Assembly: GCA_023229545.1 (NCBI GenBank)
Contig: JALNZB010000009.1
Location: 29,367 to 93,366 of the forward strand
DNA length: 64,000 bases
Reading direction: 5' to 3'
DNA from: Sulfuritalea sp.
GTDB lineage: Bacteria; Pseudomonadota; Gammaproteobacteria; Burkholderiales; Rhodocyclaceae
The notes under the pieces are model-generated. The model was not told where the DNA came from. It saw only the letters and a program-made list of their open reading frames with translations, and searched no databases. The position numbers and the translations under genes are program-made. Below, one piece after another: positions 52,988-61,830 of this stretch. The number at the start of each line of letters is the position of its first letter. The stretch's first letter is position 1.

Positions 52988-54850
52988 ATGTACGCGCAAC
53001 ACGCCGGCAGAAATATTTCGCTTCCCTCCATCAACTGGTTACGCTTGCTTCCCTTCCTGAGCTGGCGCAACCGCCTGAGCCGCGCGCAAGGCCGCGACGA
53101 TGCCATCGCCGGCTTTACCGGAGCGCTGATCGTGCTGCCCCAAGCGGTGGCCTTCGCCACCATTGCCGGCCTGCCGCCGGAATATGGTCTCTATGCGGCG
53201 ATGGCGCCGGCCATCATCGCTGCGCTGTTCGGTTCTTCCTGGCATCTCGTCTCCGGTCCCACCACGGCCATTTCCATCGCCGTGTTCGCCTCGGTGAGCC
53301 CTCATGCCGCGCCGGGTTCGCCGGAGTTCATCAGCCTGGTGCTGACCCTGACCTTCCTCGCCGGATTGTTCGAGTTGATATTGGGGCTGGCGCGCATGGG
53401 GGCACTGGTCAATTTCATTTCGCATACGGTCGTGATCGGTTTCACCGCCGGCGCCGCCATGCTGATCGCCGGCAGCCAGATCAAGAATTTCTTCGGCATC
53501 GACATTCCCCGCGGCACACCCTTCTTCGAGACGTTGGGACTGTTCGCGCAGCAGACAGGCGCTATCAATCCCTATGTGGCGGCGGTGAGCCTGACGACGC
53601 TGTTCGCCGGAATCCTGACCAAGATTTATGCACCCAAGCTGCCCTACATGATCGTCGCACTGTTGGTCGGCAGCGTTTTTGCGGCGGGCCTCAACGCTTC
53701 CTTCGGCGTGGACATGACCGCGATTCGCACCGTCGGCGCGCTGCCCGCCGGCCTGCCGCCGCTGTCGATGCCGGACTTCTCTTTCCACGGCCTGTCCAAG
53801 ATGCTGTTCCCGTCGCTGATCATCACCATGCTGGCGTTGACCGAGGCGGTTTCGATTTCACGCGCCATTGCCGGCAGTTCGGGCCAGCATATTGACGGCA
53901 ACCAGGAATTCATTGGCCAAGGTCTCTCAAATCTGGTGGGCGCTTTTTTCTCAGGTTACGCCTCGTCAGGCTCCTTCAATCGCAGTGGTGTGAATTACGC
54001 CGCTGGCGCCAGAACGCCCCTGGCGGCGGTCTATGCGTCGTTCTTCCTGTTGCTCATCCTGCTGCTGGTGGCCCCTCTGGCGGCCTACCTGCCTACCGCC
54101 GCCATGGCCGGCATCCTGTTCCTGGTGGCCTGGGGACTGATCGACTTCCATCACATTCGCCAACTGCATCACATCAGCCGCGCGGAGACCGTCGTGCTGT
54201 GGGTAACGCTCATCGGCACCCTGATCGACCTGGAAAAAGGCATCTTCTTCGGCATCGCCCTGTCGCTGGCGCTCTATCTGTACCGTACCTCGCGCCCGAG
54301 CCTGGAGGCGGTGGTACCGGACAGCGATGCGGACAGCTATCACTACGTGACCGCGCACGGCAAGCCGCAGTGTCCGCAGATCAAGATGATGCGACTCAAC
54401 GGCTCGATCTTTTTCGGCGCGGTGTCGCACCTGCAGCAACAGATTCGCGAGCTGGAGGAACAGGAACCGCAACGCAAGCATCTGGTGGTGATGGCGACAG
54501 GCATCAATTTTATCGACCTGGCCGGCGCCGAGTTTCTCGCCGAAACCGCCCAGCACTACGCGCGTGCCGGCGGCAGCCTGGGTTTCTACCGAATGAAGGA
54601 AAGCGTGGCCGAAACCTTGCGCAGTGGCGGCTTCATGGCCGACATCGGCGAGGAAAACCTTTACCTGGCGAAGTCCCGACCGGGAGAAGCGATCTTTCCG
54701 CGCCTGGACACGAACATTTGCGCGAACTGCCCGCACCGGCTGTTTCCTTCGTGCCAAACGGTGAGCCGCCCGGCAATGGGCCGCCAGGTAATTGGCCATC
54801 AAGCAGCGGCGAAACATGAACGCATCATTCCCGTACTGGCCGTGTCATGA
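52988..54850 (+). CDS. SulP family inorganic anion transporter
   Basis: A 620-residue membrane protein of the SLC26/SulP family (sulfate, bicarbonate or other anions). The signature DAIAGFTGALIVLPQAVAFA, then TIAGLPPEYGLYAAMAPAII, is complete, as are TEAVSISRAIAG and GYASSGSFNRSGVNYAAGA. A C-terminal STAS domain is at about 460-570 (QIKMMRLNGSIFFGAVSHLQ). After it comes a cysteine-rich tail (NICANCPHRLFPSCQ). The stop overlaps the universal-stress-protein start as ATGA. The substrate cannot be told. Confidence 0.9.
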   Translation: MYAQHAGRNISLPSINWLRLLPFLSWRNRLSRAQGRDDAIAGFTGALIVLPQAVAFATIAGLPPEYGLYAAMAPAIIAALFGSSWHLVSGPTTAISIAVFASVSPHAAPGSPEFISLVLTLTFLAGLFELILGLARMGALVNFISHTVVIGFTAGAAMLIAGSQIKNFFGIDIPRGTPFFETLGLFAQQTGAINPYVAAVSLTTLFAGILTKIYAPKLPYMIVALLVGSVFAAGLNASFGVDMTAIRTVGALPAGLPPLSMPDFSFHGLSKMLFPSLIITMLALTEAVSISRAIAGSSGQHIDGNQEFIGQGLSNLVGAFFSGYASSGSFNRSGVNYAAGARTPLAAVYASFFLLLILLLVAPLAAYLPTAAMAGILFLVAWGLIDFHHIRQLHHISRAETVVLWVTLIGTLIDLEKGIFFGIALSLALYLYRTSRPSLEAVVPDSDADSYHYVTAHGKPQCPQIKMMRLNGSIFFGAVSHLQQQIRELEEQEPQRKHLVVMATGINFIDLAGAEFLAETAQHYARAGGSLGFYRMKESVAETLRSGGFMADIGEENLYLAKSRPGEAIFPRLDTNICANCPHRLFPSCQTVSRPAMGRQVIGHQAAAKHERIIPVLAVS

Positions 54851-55296
54851 GCATCTATCAACGCATCCTGTTGCCCATTTTCAGTCAGGGCCAAAGCGAC
54901 ATCCTGTTGCACAAGGTGACTGAACTCGCCCAACGCCAAACCACGCAACTGCTGGTGGTGCGCGTGCTCGACACCAGCAGCGTGGAACCCGACGGTCCGG
55001 CTGCGTCGTTGCCTGGAGAAATTATGTCGCGCCGTGCGCCGGGCCTGTTGAGACGCCTTGACCTGCAACTTGCGCGCAGCAATTTGAGTTGGGCGGAAGC
55101 CAGAGTGGTCTGGGGTGAGCCGCAGGCCGTGCTGGCCAAGGTGATTCGCGCCTGGAAACCCGACCTCGTCGTGACGTGCGAGAGCCATTTGCCTGAAGAG
55201 CTTGTGCAGGGCGCGGACATTCTGAAAGTGGGACGTTACGGCATAGTGAGACGCGTGGCCGATTCTTTGCGCCATTTCGCGTTTCAACACGCTTGA
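54847..55296 (+). CDS. universal stress protein (UspA-like)
   Basis: A 149-residue Usp-fold protein: SIYQRILLPIFSQGQSDILL at the first strand, TTQLLVVRVLDTSS, VIRAWKPDLVVTCES, and a C-terminal GRYGIVRRVADSLRHFAF. The ATP-binding loop (G-x2-G-x9-G-S/T) is not well kept, so it may be a non-ATP-binding type. It is translationally coupled to the SulP transporter and probably modulates it or responds to the same stress. Confidence 0.82.
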   Translation: MSIYQRILLPIFSQGQSDILLHKVTELAQRQTTQLLVVRVLDTSSVEPDGPAASLPGEIMSRRAPGLLRRLDLQLARSNLSWAEARVVWGEPQAVLAKVIRAWKPDLVVTCESHLPEELVQGADILKVGRYGIVRRVADSLRHFAFQHA

Positions 55297-55409
55297 GAGC
55301 CCGCTCCGGCGCTTCCGACGCGTCACGGTTGCGCCCAGGCGGGGCTAGACGTGGCGCGGCACTTGCGGTAAAAGACTTCCGAGCACTCCGGCTCCCGGTT
55401 TACACGGCC

Positions 55410-56117
55410 ATGCACGACTCAGAAGTCATTTCGGTACTTGTCGTCGAAGATTGCCAGGACCTGGCGACGAACATCGCGGATTACCTGGAGTCCAGGGGCT
55501 ATCTGGTGGATACCGCCATGGATGGCGTCACCGGTCTGCACCTGGCGGTAACCCAGACGCATGACGTGATCGTTCTCGACCTGATGTTGCCGGGCATCGA
55601 TGGCCTGACACTGTGCCGGCGCTTGCGACGGGACGCGAAATTGACCGTGCCGGTGCTGATGCTGACGGCCCGCGCCACTTTGGATGACAAGGCCGCCGGT
55701 TTCGGCGAAGGCGCGGACGATTACCTGGTCAAGCCTTTCGCCCTGCGCGAACTCGACTTGCGGCTGCGCGCCCTGACACGGCGCGCCCGCGCCGGCGAAA
55801 GCCGGACGCTGCTCAAGGTCGCTGATCTGTCATTCGATCTGGATACCTTCAGCGTAAGCCGCGCCGGCCAGATGCTGAGCTTGCCGGCCTTGCCCCTGAA
55901 GATTCTTGAACTGCTGATGAGCCGCGCCCCCAGCGTGGTCTCGCGGCGCGATATCGAACAACACGTGTGGGGCGATTCGCCGCCGGACAGCGACGCGCTG
56001 CGCGTGCATATGCATACCCTGCGCTCGGTGATCGATCCGTCGGGGCAGCGCCCCCTGGTGCACACCCTGCGTGGCATCGGCTACCAGATGAGAGACCCCG
56101 ATGCACCTGCCGCATGA
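55410..56117 (+). CDS. OmpR-family response regulator
   Basis: A 235-residue regulator starting MHDSEVISVLVVEDCQD; the frame is open upstream but this ATG matches the family. Receiver with Asp57 (VLDLMLPGIDG) and Lys in LVKPFALREL. The winged-helix output domain carries LPLKILELLMSRAPSVVSRR and HMHTLRSVID, then VHTLRGIGYQM. It overlaps the kinase gene by 17 bases. Its targets are not visible, though the preceding transporter and stress protein are candidates. Confidence 0.92.
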   Translation: MHDSEVISVLVVEDCQDLATNIADYLESRGYLVDTAMDGVTGLHLAVTQTHDVIVLDLMLPGIDGLTLCRRLRRDAKLTVPVLMLTARATLDDKAAGFGEGADDYLVKPFALRELDLRLRALTRRARAGESRTLLKVADLSFDLDTFSVSRAGQMLSLPALPLKILELLMSRAPSVVSRRDIEQHVWGDSPPDSDALRVHMHTLRSVIDPSGQRPLVHTLRGIGYQMRDPDAPAA

Positions 56118-57360
56118 CCTGAGGGGGCGCGTCGCCCTGTTCTTCGCCGGCTTCGGCGCCATCGGCAGCCTGACCATGGCGGGGGCGTTGTACCAGGGCG
56201 CGCACGACCTCGGCCAGCGGCTGATCGACGAAACCCTGTCCGCCGAACTGGACGACTACATTGCCCGGCGCGAACGCAATCCGACATCCATGCCGCCCTC
56301 CACGGTTGTGGTCCACGGCTACGTGCAAGGCGCTGCGGGCGCCGATGAGGTGCCGGCTTACCTGACAAGACTGCCGGCCGGCAACCATGACATTCGCCTC
56401 GGCACGGTGAGCTACCGGGTGGCCATCGTCGAGCGCGGCGGCGCGCGCTACTACCTGCTCCACGATACCGCCTTGCAAGCCCGCCGCGAACAGCGTTTCG
56501 CCTGGATGCTCGGCCTGCTGGCCGTGACCATGACCCTGTTGTCGGCGCTGGGCGGCGTCTGGGTGTCACGCACCGTGGTCGCGCCGGTGACCGATCTGGC
56601 GGCGAAAGTGCGGCATCGCCGTCCGAGCGACTGGGAGCACCCGCTGGCCGACGACTTTCCCGTGGGCGAAGTGGGCGAACTGGCGCGGGTATTTGATCGT
56701 CATCTGATTCGCATGCGCGCCTTCATCGAGCGCGAACGAGTCTTCAGCGCCGACATCAGCCATGAGCTGCGCACCGCGCTGGCGGTGATTCTGAGTGCGA
56801 CCGAGATACTGCTTGAGGACAACGGTCTCAGCGACAAGCAGAAAACCCGCATTGGCCGCATCAAACGCGCCGCCGATGACATGGCCGAACTGGGTTCCGC
56901 ACTGCTGCTCATGGCGCACGAGGAACACAGCCTGGCAGCGGGCGATGATTGCGTGTTGGCCGAGGTGGTGCGGGAGGTCGTCGCAGAACAGCGCCATATG
57001 CTCGGCGGAAAACCGGTCGAGGTGGAAGTGCACACCAACCCGGAACTGATTCTGGACATTGATGCCGGCCTCGTGAGAATCCTGGTCAGCAACCTGATCC
57101 GTAATGCCTTTTCCTACACGGCCGCCGGGTCGGTGGTCGTCAGGCAGGACGCCCACTCGCTCACCGTGAGCGATACCGGCAGCGGTATCCCCGCCCACGC
57201 CATCGACCGGGTTTTCATCCGCCATTTTCGCGGCATGACGAGCGAAGGCGCGGGCATCGGCCTGTCCCTGGTCAAGCGCATCTGCGACCGTTATGGCTGG
57301 CGGGTGCGCCTGGAAAGCAAGGAAAATCAGGGCACGGTGGTTACGGTCGACTTCTCCTGA
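56101..57360 (+). CDS. membrane sensor histidine kinase
   Basis: A 419-residue kinase. Helix 1 (VALFFAGFGAIGSLTMAGAL), a periplasmic loop of about 130 residues, helix 2 (FAWMLGLLAVTMTLLSALGG), HAMP, HisKA with SADISHELRTALAVI and a HATPase (VSDTGSGIPAHAIDRVF; GAGIGLSLVKRICDRYGWRV). The second residue after the HELRT box is Ala rather than Pro (HELRTA), a minor change seen in some active kinases. It forms a pair with the preceding regulator. Confidence 0.9.
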   Translation: MHLPHDLRGRVALFFAGFGAIGSLTMAGALYQGAHDLGQRLIDETLSAELDDYIARRERNPTSMPPSTVVVHGYVQGAAGADEVPAYLTRLPAGNHDIRLGTVSYRVAIVERGGARYYLLHDTALQARREQRFAWMLGLLAVTMTLLSALGGVWVSRTVVAPVTDLAAKVRHRRPSDWEHPLADDFPVGEVGELARVFDRHLIRMRAFIERERVFSADISHELRTALAVILSATEILLEDNGLSDKQKTRIGRIKRAADDMAELGSALLLMAHEEHSLAAGDDCVLAEVVREVVAEQRHMLGGKPVEVEVHTNPELILDIDAGLVRILVSNLIRNAFSYTAAGSVVVRQDAHSLTVSDTGSGIPAHAIDRVFIRHFRGMTSEGAGIGLSLVKRICDRYGWRVRLESKENQGTVVTVDFS

Positions 57361-57434
57361 ACGCCGCCTGGCGCCTTGCCGGCAATCACTTGCGCCGCCG
57401 GCCGGCGCGGGATGCGCGGTATGATTCATCCGCC

Positions 57435-58346
57435 ATGACCCTGACCGAACTTCGTTACATCGTCGCCCTGGCCCGCGAACGCCACTTCGGGCGGGCGGCG
57501 GACAAGTGCAACGTGTCGCAGCCGACGCTGTCGGTGGCGGTGAAGAAGCTCGAGGACGAACTCGGCGTCGCGCTGTTCGAACGCAGTTCGGGCGAGGTTC
57601 GCGTCACGCCGACAGGCGCGCAAGTGGTGGCGCAGGCCGAACGGGCGCTGGCCGAAGCCGCCCGCGTCACGGAGATCGCAGCGGCGGGCAAGGACCCGCT
57701 CGCAGGTCCCTTGCGCCTCGGCGTGATCTACACCATCGGTCCCTGGCTGCTGCCGGCGCTGGTGCCGCGCGTCAAGGCGCGCGCGCCGCAAATGCCGCTG
57801 TATATCGCCGAGGACTACACCGGCAACCTGCTCGACAGGCTCAAGTCCTGCGAGCTGGATGTGCTGGTGCTGGCGCTGCCGATTGACGAACCCGGCATCG
57901 TCGCCCAGCCGGTGTATGAGGAAGCCTTTCGCTTGCTGGTTCCGGTCGTCCACCCTTGGGCCAAACTCAAATCGTTGCGACCGGCGCAGTTGCTCGACGA
58001 ACCGCTGCTGATGCTGGGCACCGGCAATTGTTTCCGCGATCAGGTGCTCGATCTGTGCGCCCGCGCCAGTCGCGGCGAATCGCCGCAGGTACTCGAAGGC
58101 AGTTCGCTGGAAACGATACGTCATATGGTCGCCTCGGGCGTCGGCGTCACCGTCATGCCATCCAGCAGCGTCGATGGCATTGCCGCCGACGACCCGCTGC
58201 TGCGGGTCAAACGCTTCGTCGAGCCAGCGCCGACGCGCCGCGTCGGTCTGGTCTGGCGTTCCAGCTTTCCGCGCCACAAGGCCATCGATGTGATGCGTCA
58301 GGCGTTGCTCGACTGTCATCTGCCGGGCACCCGCGCCAGCAAATAG
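57435..58346 (+). CDS. oxyR: hydrogen peroxide sensor and LysR-type regulator OxyR
   Basis: A 303-residue LysR-type activator. The HTH is MTLTELRYIVALARERHFGR followed by AADKCNVSQPTLSVAVKKLE. The redox pair is Cys199 and Cys208 in NCFRDQVLDLC, exactly the numbering of the disulfide switch in E. coli OxyR. It senses peroxide and activates defence genes. Downstream on the same strand are an erythrin-like peroxidase, an Fe-S oxidoreductase and DUF3501, which may be targets. The gap to the next gene is 156 bases. Confidence 0.93.
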   Translation: MTLTELRYIVALARERHFGRAADKCNVSQPTLSVAVKKLEDELGVALFERSSGEVRVTPTGAQVVAQAERALAEAARVTEIAAAGKDPLAGPLRLGVIYTIGPWLLPALVPRVKARAPQMPLYIAEDYTGNLLDRLKSCELDVLVLALPIDEPGIVAQPVYEEAFRLLVPVVHPWAKLKSLRPAQLLDEPLLMLGTGNCFRDQVLDLCARASRGESPQVLEGSSLETIRHMVASGVGVTVMPSSSVDGIAADDPLLRVKRFVEPAPTRRVGLVWRSSFPRHKAIDVMRQALLDCHLPGTRASK

Positions 58347-58502
58347 CCCGATAGCCAGTCGCTATCGTTCCAGTCGAAAAATGCAATTGGACCTTGTTTG
58401 TCCGTGTCTCTAAAGTCTGCATGTGTCACGAGTTTTTTCGCTCGGTGACTTGCCGCCGGGCGATGACTCGGCTCCCCGAACCCCAGACAGAGGAGTACCG
58501 CC

Positions 58503-58922
58503 ATGCAACTCAAGGGATCCAAGACCGAAGGCAACCTGAAGGCCGCGTTTGCCGGCGAATCGCAGGCCAACCGTCGTTATCTGTATTTCGCCAACAAGGC
58601 CGACATCGAAGGTTTCAACGACGTTTCCGCCGTGTTCCGCTCCACCGCCGAAGGTGAAACCGGCCACGCCCACGGCCACCTCGAATATCTCGAAACCTGC
58701 GGCGACCCGGCCACCGGTCTGCCGTTCGGCGAAACCTCGGCCAACCTGAAGACGGCGATTGCCGGCGAGACGCACGAATACACCGACATGTATCCGGGCA
58801 TGGCGAAAGCGGCGCGCGACGAAGGCTTCGACGAAATCGCCGACTGGTTCGAGACGCTGGCCAAGGCCGAACGCTCGCACGCCAACAAGTTCCAGAGAAC
58901 CCTGGACAGTCTGAATAGTTGA
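58503..58922 (+). CDS. rubrerythrin-family diiron protein without rubredoxin domain
   Basis: A 139-residue ferritin-like diiron protein. The ligand pattern of rubrerythrin is present: [53 protein letters not shown], and [14 protein letters not shown]. The C-terminal rubredoxin domain of true rubrerythrin is missing, so this is an erythrin/sulerythrin-type protein, a probable hydrogen-peroxide reductase that needs an external electron donor. A GAGGAGT site precedes the ATG. The two genes after it probably act with it. Confidence 0.9.
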   Translation: MQLKGSKTEGNLKAAFAGESQANRRYLYFANKADIEGFNDVSAVFRSTAEGETGHAHGHLEYLETCGDPATGLPFGETSANLKTAIAGETHEYTDMYPGMAKAARDEGFDEIADWFETLAKAERSHANKFQRTLDSLNS

Positions 58923-58954
58923 TGGCTGCCCGGCGCACGGCGATGCTTTCCAGT

Positions 58955-58976
58955 CGCCGTGTCGCCAGCACCGACT
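58955..58976 (-). repeat. dispersed 22-bp repeat, copy 10
   Basis: Minus-strand copy (centre GCTGGCGACA, with T at position 7), between the erythrin gene and the Fe-S oxidoreductase gene, 26 bases before the latter's ATG. Confidence 0.75.
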
Positions 58977-59002
58977 CTTGAACCGACAAGAACGGACACC
59001 CC

Positions 59003-60259
59003 ATGCGCGAAGGCAATCTGCAAGCTCCGACCCGACATCCGATCGACTGGAAGAACCCCGACTTCTACGACGAGGCCGCGTGCGAAAAGGAACTCGCGCG
59101 GATTTTCGGGATTTGCCATGGTTGCCGTCGCTGCATTTCGCTGTGCAATACCTTTCCGACCCTGTTCGACCTGATCGACGCGGCGGGCGATCTTGAGACC
59201 GCCGGTGTGCCCAGGGAAGAATTCCCGAAAGTCGTCAACCAGTGCTATCTGTGCGATGTCTGTTTCATGACCAAGTGTCCCTATGTGCCGCCGCACCCGT
59301 GGAATCTCGATTTCCCGCACACCATGCTGCGCGCCAAGGCGATCCAGTACAAAACCGGCAAGATGAAGTTCCGCGACAAGCTGTTGACCTCGACCGAACT
59401 GGTCGGCACCCTGTCCTCCATTCCCGTCGTGGTCCACGCTGTCAATGCCGCAAACAATAACGGGCTGGCGCGCGGCGTGCTGCAAAAAGTGCTGGGGGTG
59501 CAAAAAGAACGCCAGTTGCCGGAATTCAACAGCGCGAATTTTCGCGCCAACGCGACGCCCAGCCACAACCATCCGGTGCGGGACGGCGCGAAAAGTCCGG
59601 GCAAGGTCGCGGTGTTTTCCACCTGCTACGTGAATTACAACGAGCCCGGCATCGGTCACGATCTGCTGAAGCTGCTCGATCACAACGAGATTCCCTACGT
59701 CATGGTGCGGGGCGAAACCTGTTGCGGCATGCCCAAGCTGGAACTCGGCGACCTGGAAACGGTGGAGAAATACAAGGAGCGCAACATTCCGCTGCTGCAC
59801 GATCTGGCGCAACGGGGCTACGCCATCATGACGCCGGTGCCTTCCTGCACCCTGATGTTCAAGGCCGAACTGCCGCTGCTGTTCGCCGACGACCCGCGCT
59901 GCAAGGTGGTGTCGGAGGCGATGGTCGACCCCTTTGAATACTTCGTGCTGCGCCACAAGGATGGCCTGCTGAAGACCGATTTCAAGGTGGCCCTGGGCCG
60001 CGTCTCGTATCACATCCCCTGTCATTCGCGAGTGCAGAACGTCGGCCGCAAGACCGAGGAAATGCTCAAACTCACCGGCGCCACGGTGAACACGGTGGAG
60101 CGCTGCGCCGGCCACGACGGCACTTGGGGTGTCAAGGAGGAGTACTACGCAACGTCGATGAAAATCGGCAAGCCGGTGTTCAAGGCCATGGCCAGGGACG
60201 AACCGGACTACATCAGCTCGGATTCGCCATCGCCGGACGCCACATCCAGCAAGGCATGA
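59003..60259 (+). CDS. HdrD/GlpC-like 4Fe-4S oxidoreductase
   Basis: A 418-residue soluble Fe-S protein. Two 4Fe-4S binding motifs ([20 protein letters not shown] and [19 protein letters not shown]) are followed by CCG-type domains ([50 protein letters not shown]). The set resembles GlpC/heterodisulfide reductase subunit D. Together with erythrin and DUF3501 it forms a conserved three-gene set in many proteobacteria, so it may pass electrons to the diiron protein. It starts 26 bases after a dispersed repeat. Confidence 0.87.
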   Translation: MREGNLQAPTRHPIDWKNPDFYDEAACEKELARIFGICHGCRRCISLCNTFPTLFDLIDAAGDLETAGVPREEFPKVVNQCYLCDVCFMTKCPYVPPHPWNLDFPHTMLRAKAIQYKTGKMKFRDKLLTSTELVGTLSSIPVVVHAVNAANNNGLARGVLQKVLGVQKERQLPEFNSANFRANATPSHNHPVRDGAKSPGKVAVFSTCYVNYNEPGIGHDLLKLLDHNEIPYVMVRGETCCGMPKLELGDLETVEKYKERNIPLLHDLAQRGYAIMTPVPSCTLMFKAELPLLFADDPRCKVVSEAMVDPFEYFVLRHKDGLLKTDFKVALGRVSYHIPCHSRVQNVGRKTEEMLKLTGATVNTVERCAGHDGTWGVKEEYYATSMKIGKPVFKAMARDEPDYISSDSPSPDATSSKA

Positions 60260-60339
60260 ACGAGGCCGGCGATTCGACCGGTCGCAAGGAGAAACAGCAT
60301 CCGCTGACGCTGTTGCGGATTGCCTATGGACTCAAGTGA
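60256..60339 (+). CDS. possible 27-codon ORF coupled to the Fe-S oxidoreductase
   Basis: An ATG overlapping the Fe-S oxidoreductase stop (ATGA) opens a 27-codon frame ending [13 protein letters not shown]. It stops ten bases before the DUF3501 start. The coupling and the non-random end are suggestive, but no family is recognised and it may be only the gap between genes. Confidence 0.3.
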   Translation: MNEAGDSTGRKEKQHPLTLLRIAYGLK

Positions 60340-60349
60340 GGGACAAGAA

Positions 60350-60955
60350 ATGGAAGCCAACATGACGACTGCCCACCGCATTTCCCGCGATTCCCTGCTG
60401 ACCCTGGAAGCCTATGCCAGGGCACGTCCCGCCATGCGCGCTGAAGTGATGGAGCAGAAGAAGCTGCGGCGCGTCTTCCTCGGCGAACATCTGCTGCTGA
60501 TTTTCGAGAACGAGCTGATGATTCGCTACCATATCCAGGAGATGCTGCGCGTCGAAAAAATGTTCGAGGAAGACGCCATCCGTCATGAACTGGAAACCTA
60601 CGCGCCGCTGGTGCCCGACGGCAGCAACTTCAAGGTCACGCTACAGGTCGAGTACGCCGAGGAAACCGAGCGCCACCTCATGCTGGGCCTGCTCAGGGGC
60701 GTCGAGAACCGTGTCTGGGTCCGCGTCGATGGCTTCGATCCGGTGTTCGCCATTGCCGACGAGGATCTGGAACGCGAAACCGAAGAAAAGACCTCGGCCG
60801 TGCACTTCCTGCGCTTTGAACTGAATCCGGCGATGGTGGCTGCCGTCCGCGCAGGCGCGGCGCTATCGGCGGGAGTCGATCATCCCCACTATGAGGCGTC
60901 CACCGAACCGTTGCCGGAGGCAGTGCGCGCCTCGCTGGCGGCGGATTTGGCTTGA
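60350..60955 (+). CDS. DUF3501 family protein
   Basis: A 201-residue soluble protein with a GAGGGA site and ATG at 60350 (an internal MTTAH start four codons later is possible). Family pattern: ARPAMRAEVMEQKKLRRVFL, GEHLLLIFENELMIRYHIQE, MLRVEKMFEEDAIRHELETY. DUF3501 genes usually follow erythrin and HdrD-like Fe-S genes, as here. Its function is unknown, but context points to peroxide or redox protection. Confidence 0.88.
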   Translation: MEANMTTAHRISRDSLLTLEAYARARPAMRAEVMEQKKLRRVFLGEHLLLIFENELMIRYHIQEMLRVEKMFEEDAIRHELETYAPLVPDGSNFKVTLQVEYAEETERHLMLGLLRGVENRVWVRVDGFDPVFAIADEDLERETEEKTSAVHFLRFELNPAMVAAVRAGAALSAGVDHPHYEASTEPLPEAVRASLAADLA

Positions 60956-61062
60956 ATTGACCCGCATCAGTTGAGGTATTGCCGCCATGTACCATCCCTA
61001 AAAGCAGGCGGGCAGTGTAGTTGAGTGGAGGTAAAAATCAACTGATTCGCGTCAACTCAATT
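60955..61062. repeat. short element with imperfect terminal inverted repeats
   Basis: The left arm (60955-60974, AATTGACCCGCATCAGTTGA) begins at the last base of the DUF3501 stop codon. The right arm (61038-61062) is its imperfect reverse complement, with a four- to five-base insertion and a few changes (shared core ATCAGTTGA and AATTGA ends). About 63 bases lie between them. It looks like a small MITE or a long hairpin acting as terminator. No coding capacity is seen. Confidence 0.4.
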
Positions 61063-61112
61063 GGGACCAACAGCTTGGCGCTCACTCGTTCTGGGCGAAC
61101 TACTACTATCCA

Positions 61113-61141
61113 TTGACGGTACTAGCGCAAGTCGCTAGTAT
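61113..61141 (+). promoter_or_regulatory. higBA promoter and palindromic operator
   Basis: -35 TTGACG (61113-61118), 17-base spacer and -10 TAGTAT (61136-61141). The spacer and -10 contain a perfect palindrome ACTAGCG-N5-CGCTAGT (61121-61139), the likely HigA operator. The transcript would start at or within a base or two of the toxin ATG (61148), so the message is probably leaderless. Confidence 0.65.
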
Positions 61142-61147
61142 TCGCAC

Positions 61148-61426
61148 ATGATTCAGTCGTTCAACTGTGTCGACACGAAAAACCTGTTTGCAGGTCGGCG
61201 CGTGGCGCGTTTCGCCAACATCGCCACCGTGGCGATGCGGAAGTTGCAGCAGGTCAACGCGGCCGCGTCGCTGGAGTTTCTGCGTGTGCCGCCACAGAAT
61301 CGACTTGAGCAGTTGAAGAAAGACCGCAAGGGACAATGGAGCATCCGGATCAACGATCAGTTTCGGGTGTGCTTTGAGTGGCGCGACGGGCACGCCTGGC
61401 GCGTTGAAATCGTCGATTACCACTGA
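61148..61426 (+). CDS. higB: HigB-type RelE-family toxin
   Basis: A 92-residue ribosome-dependent mRNA interferase of the HigB/RelE fold: MIQSFNCVDTKNLFAGRRVA, AMRKLQQVNAAASLEFLRVP, then LEQLKKDRKGQWSIRINDQF, RVCFEWRDG and VEIVDYH. Basic residues and the C-terminal His are kept. The toxin precedes the antitoxin, the order typical of higBA. No ribosome site is visible before the ATG, consistent with a leaderless start. Confidence 0.9.
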   Translation: MIQSFNCVDTKNLFAGRRVARFANIATVAMRKLQQVNAAASLEFLRVPPQNRLEQLKKDRKGQWSIRINDQFRVCFEWRDGHAWRVEIVDYH

Positions 61427-61435
61427 GGAGAACTC

Positions 61436-61741
61436 ATGCCGCGAAAAGTACCGCTCGCCACGCCCGGCGAAATTCTGCTTCATGACTTCCTTGAGCCGAT
61501 GGGCATCACCCAGTACCGGCTCGCCAAGGAAATCGGCGTGCCGCAACGCCGGATCGGCGAGATTGTGGCGGGACGGCGTTCAATCACCGCCGACACGGCG
61601 CTGCGTCTGGCCGCATTTTTCGGCACCGACGCGCAAAGCTGGATCAATCTGCAAAGCCACTACGATACGGAAATGGCGCGGGATGCGATGGAAGAAACCC
61701 TGTCCCGGATTCGCCGCTGGGATGAGTTGTCCGTGGCTTAA
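61436..61741 (+). CDS. higA: HigA-type antitoxin (HTH)
   Basis: A 101-residue Xre-type protein: PGEILLHDFLEPMGITQYRL, AKEIGVPQRRIGEIVAGRRS, ITADTALRLAAFFGTDAQSW, with the helix-turn-helix at about 25-45. It neutralises HigB and represses the operon at the palindrome upstream. A GAGGAG site precedes its ATG, nine bases after the toxin stop. It is followed at once by a copy of the dispersed repeat. Confidence 0.92.
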   Translation: MPRKVPLATPGEILLHDFLEPMGITQYRLAKEIGVPQRRIGEIVAGRRSITADTALRLAAFFGTDAQSWINLQSHYDTEMARDAMEETLSRIRRWDELSVA

Positions 61742-61747
61742 GGCATT

Positions 61748-61769
61748 CGCCGTATCGCCAGCGCCGACT
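61748..61769 (-). repeat. dispersed 22-bp repeat, copy 11
   Basis: Minus-strand copy (centre GCTGGCGATA), full consensus match, six bases after the higA stop codon. Confidence 0.8.
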
Positions 61770-61800
61770 TTTTCGATTATGCAAACTCAATTCTACTCCG

Positions 61801-61830
61801 ACCCCTTATCGCGCTACCCCTTATCGCGCT
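61801..61830. repeat. 15-bp perfect tandem duplication
   Basis: ACCCCTTATCGCGCT occurs twice head to tail (61801-61815, 61816-61830) in the gap between higA and the small effector gene. A further short direct repeat, CCTTTGGATT, follows around 61882-61907. These mark a rearranged or recently joined junction. Confidence 0.75.
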
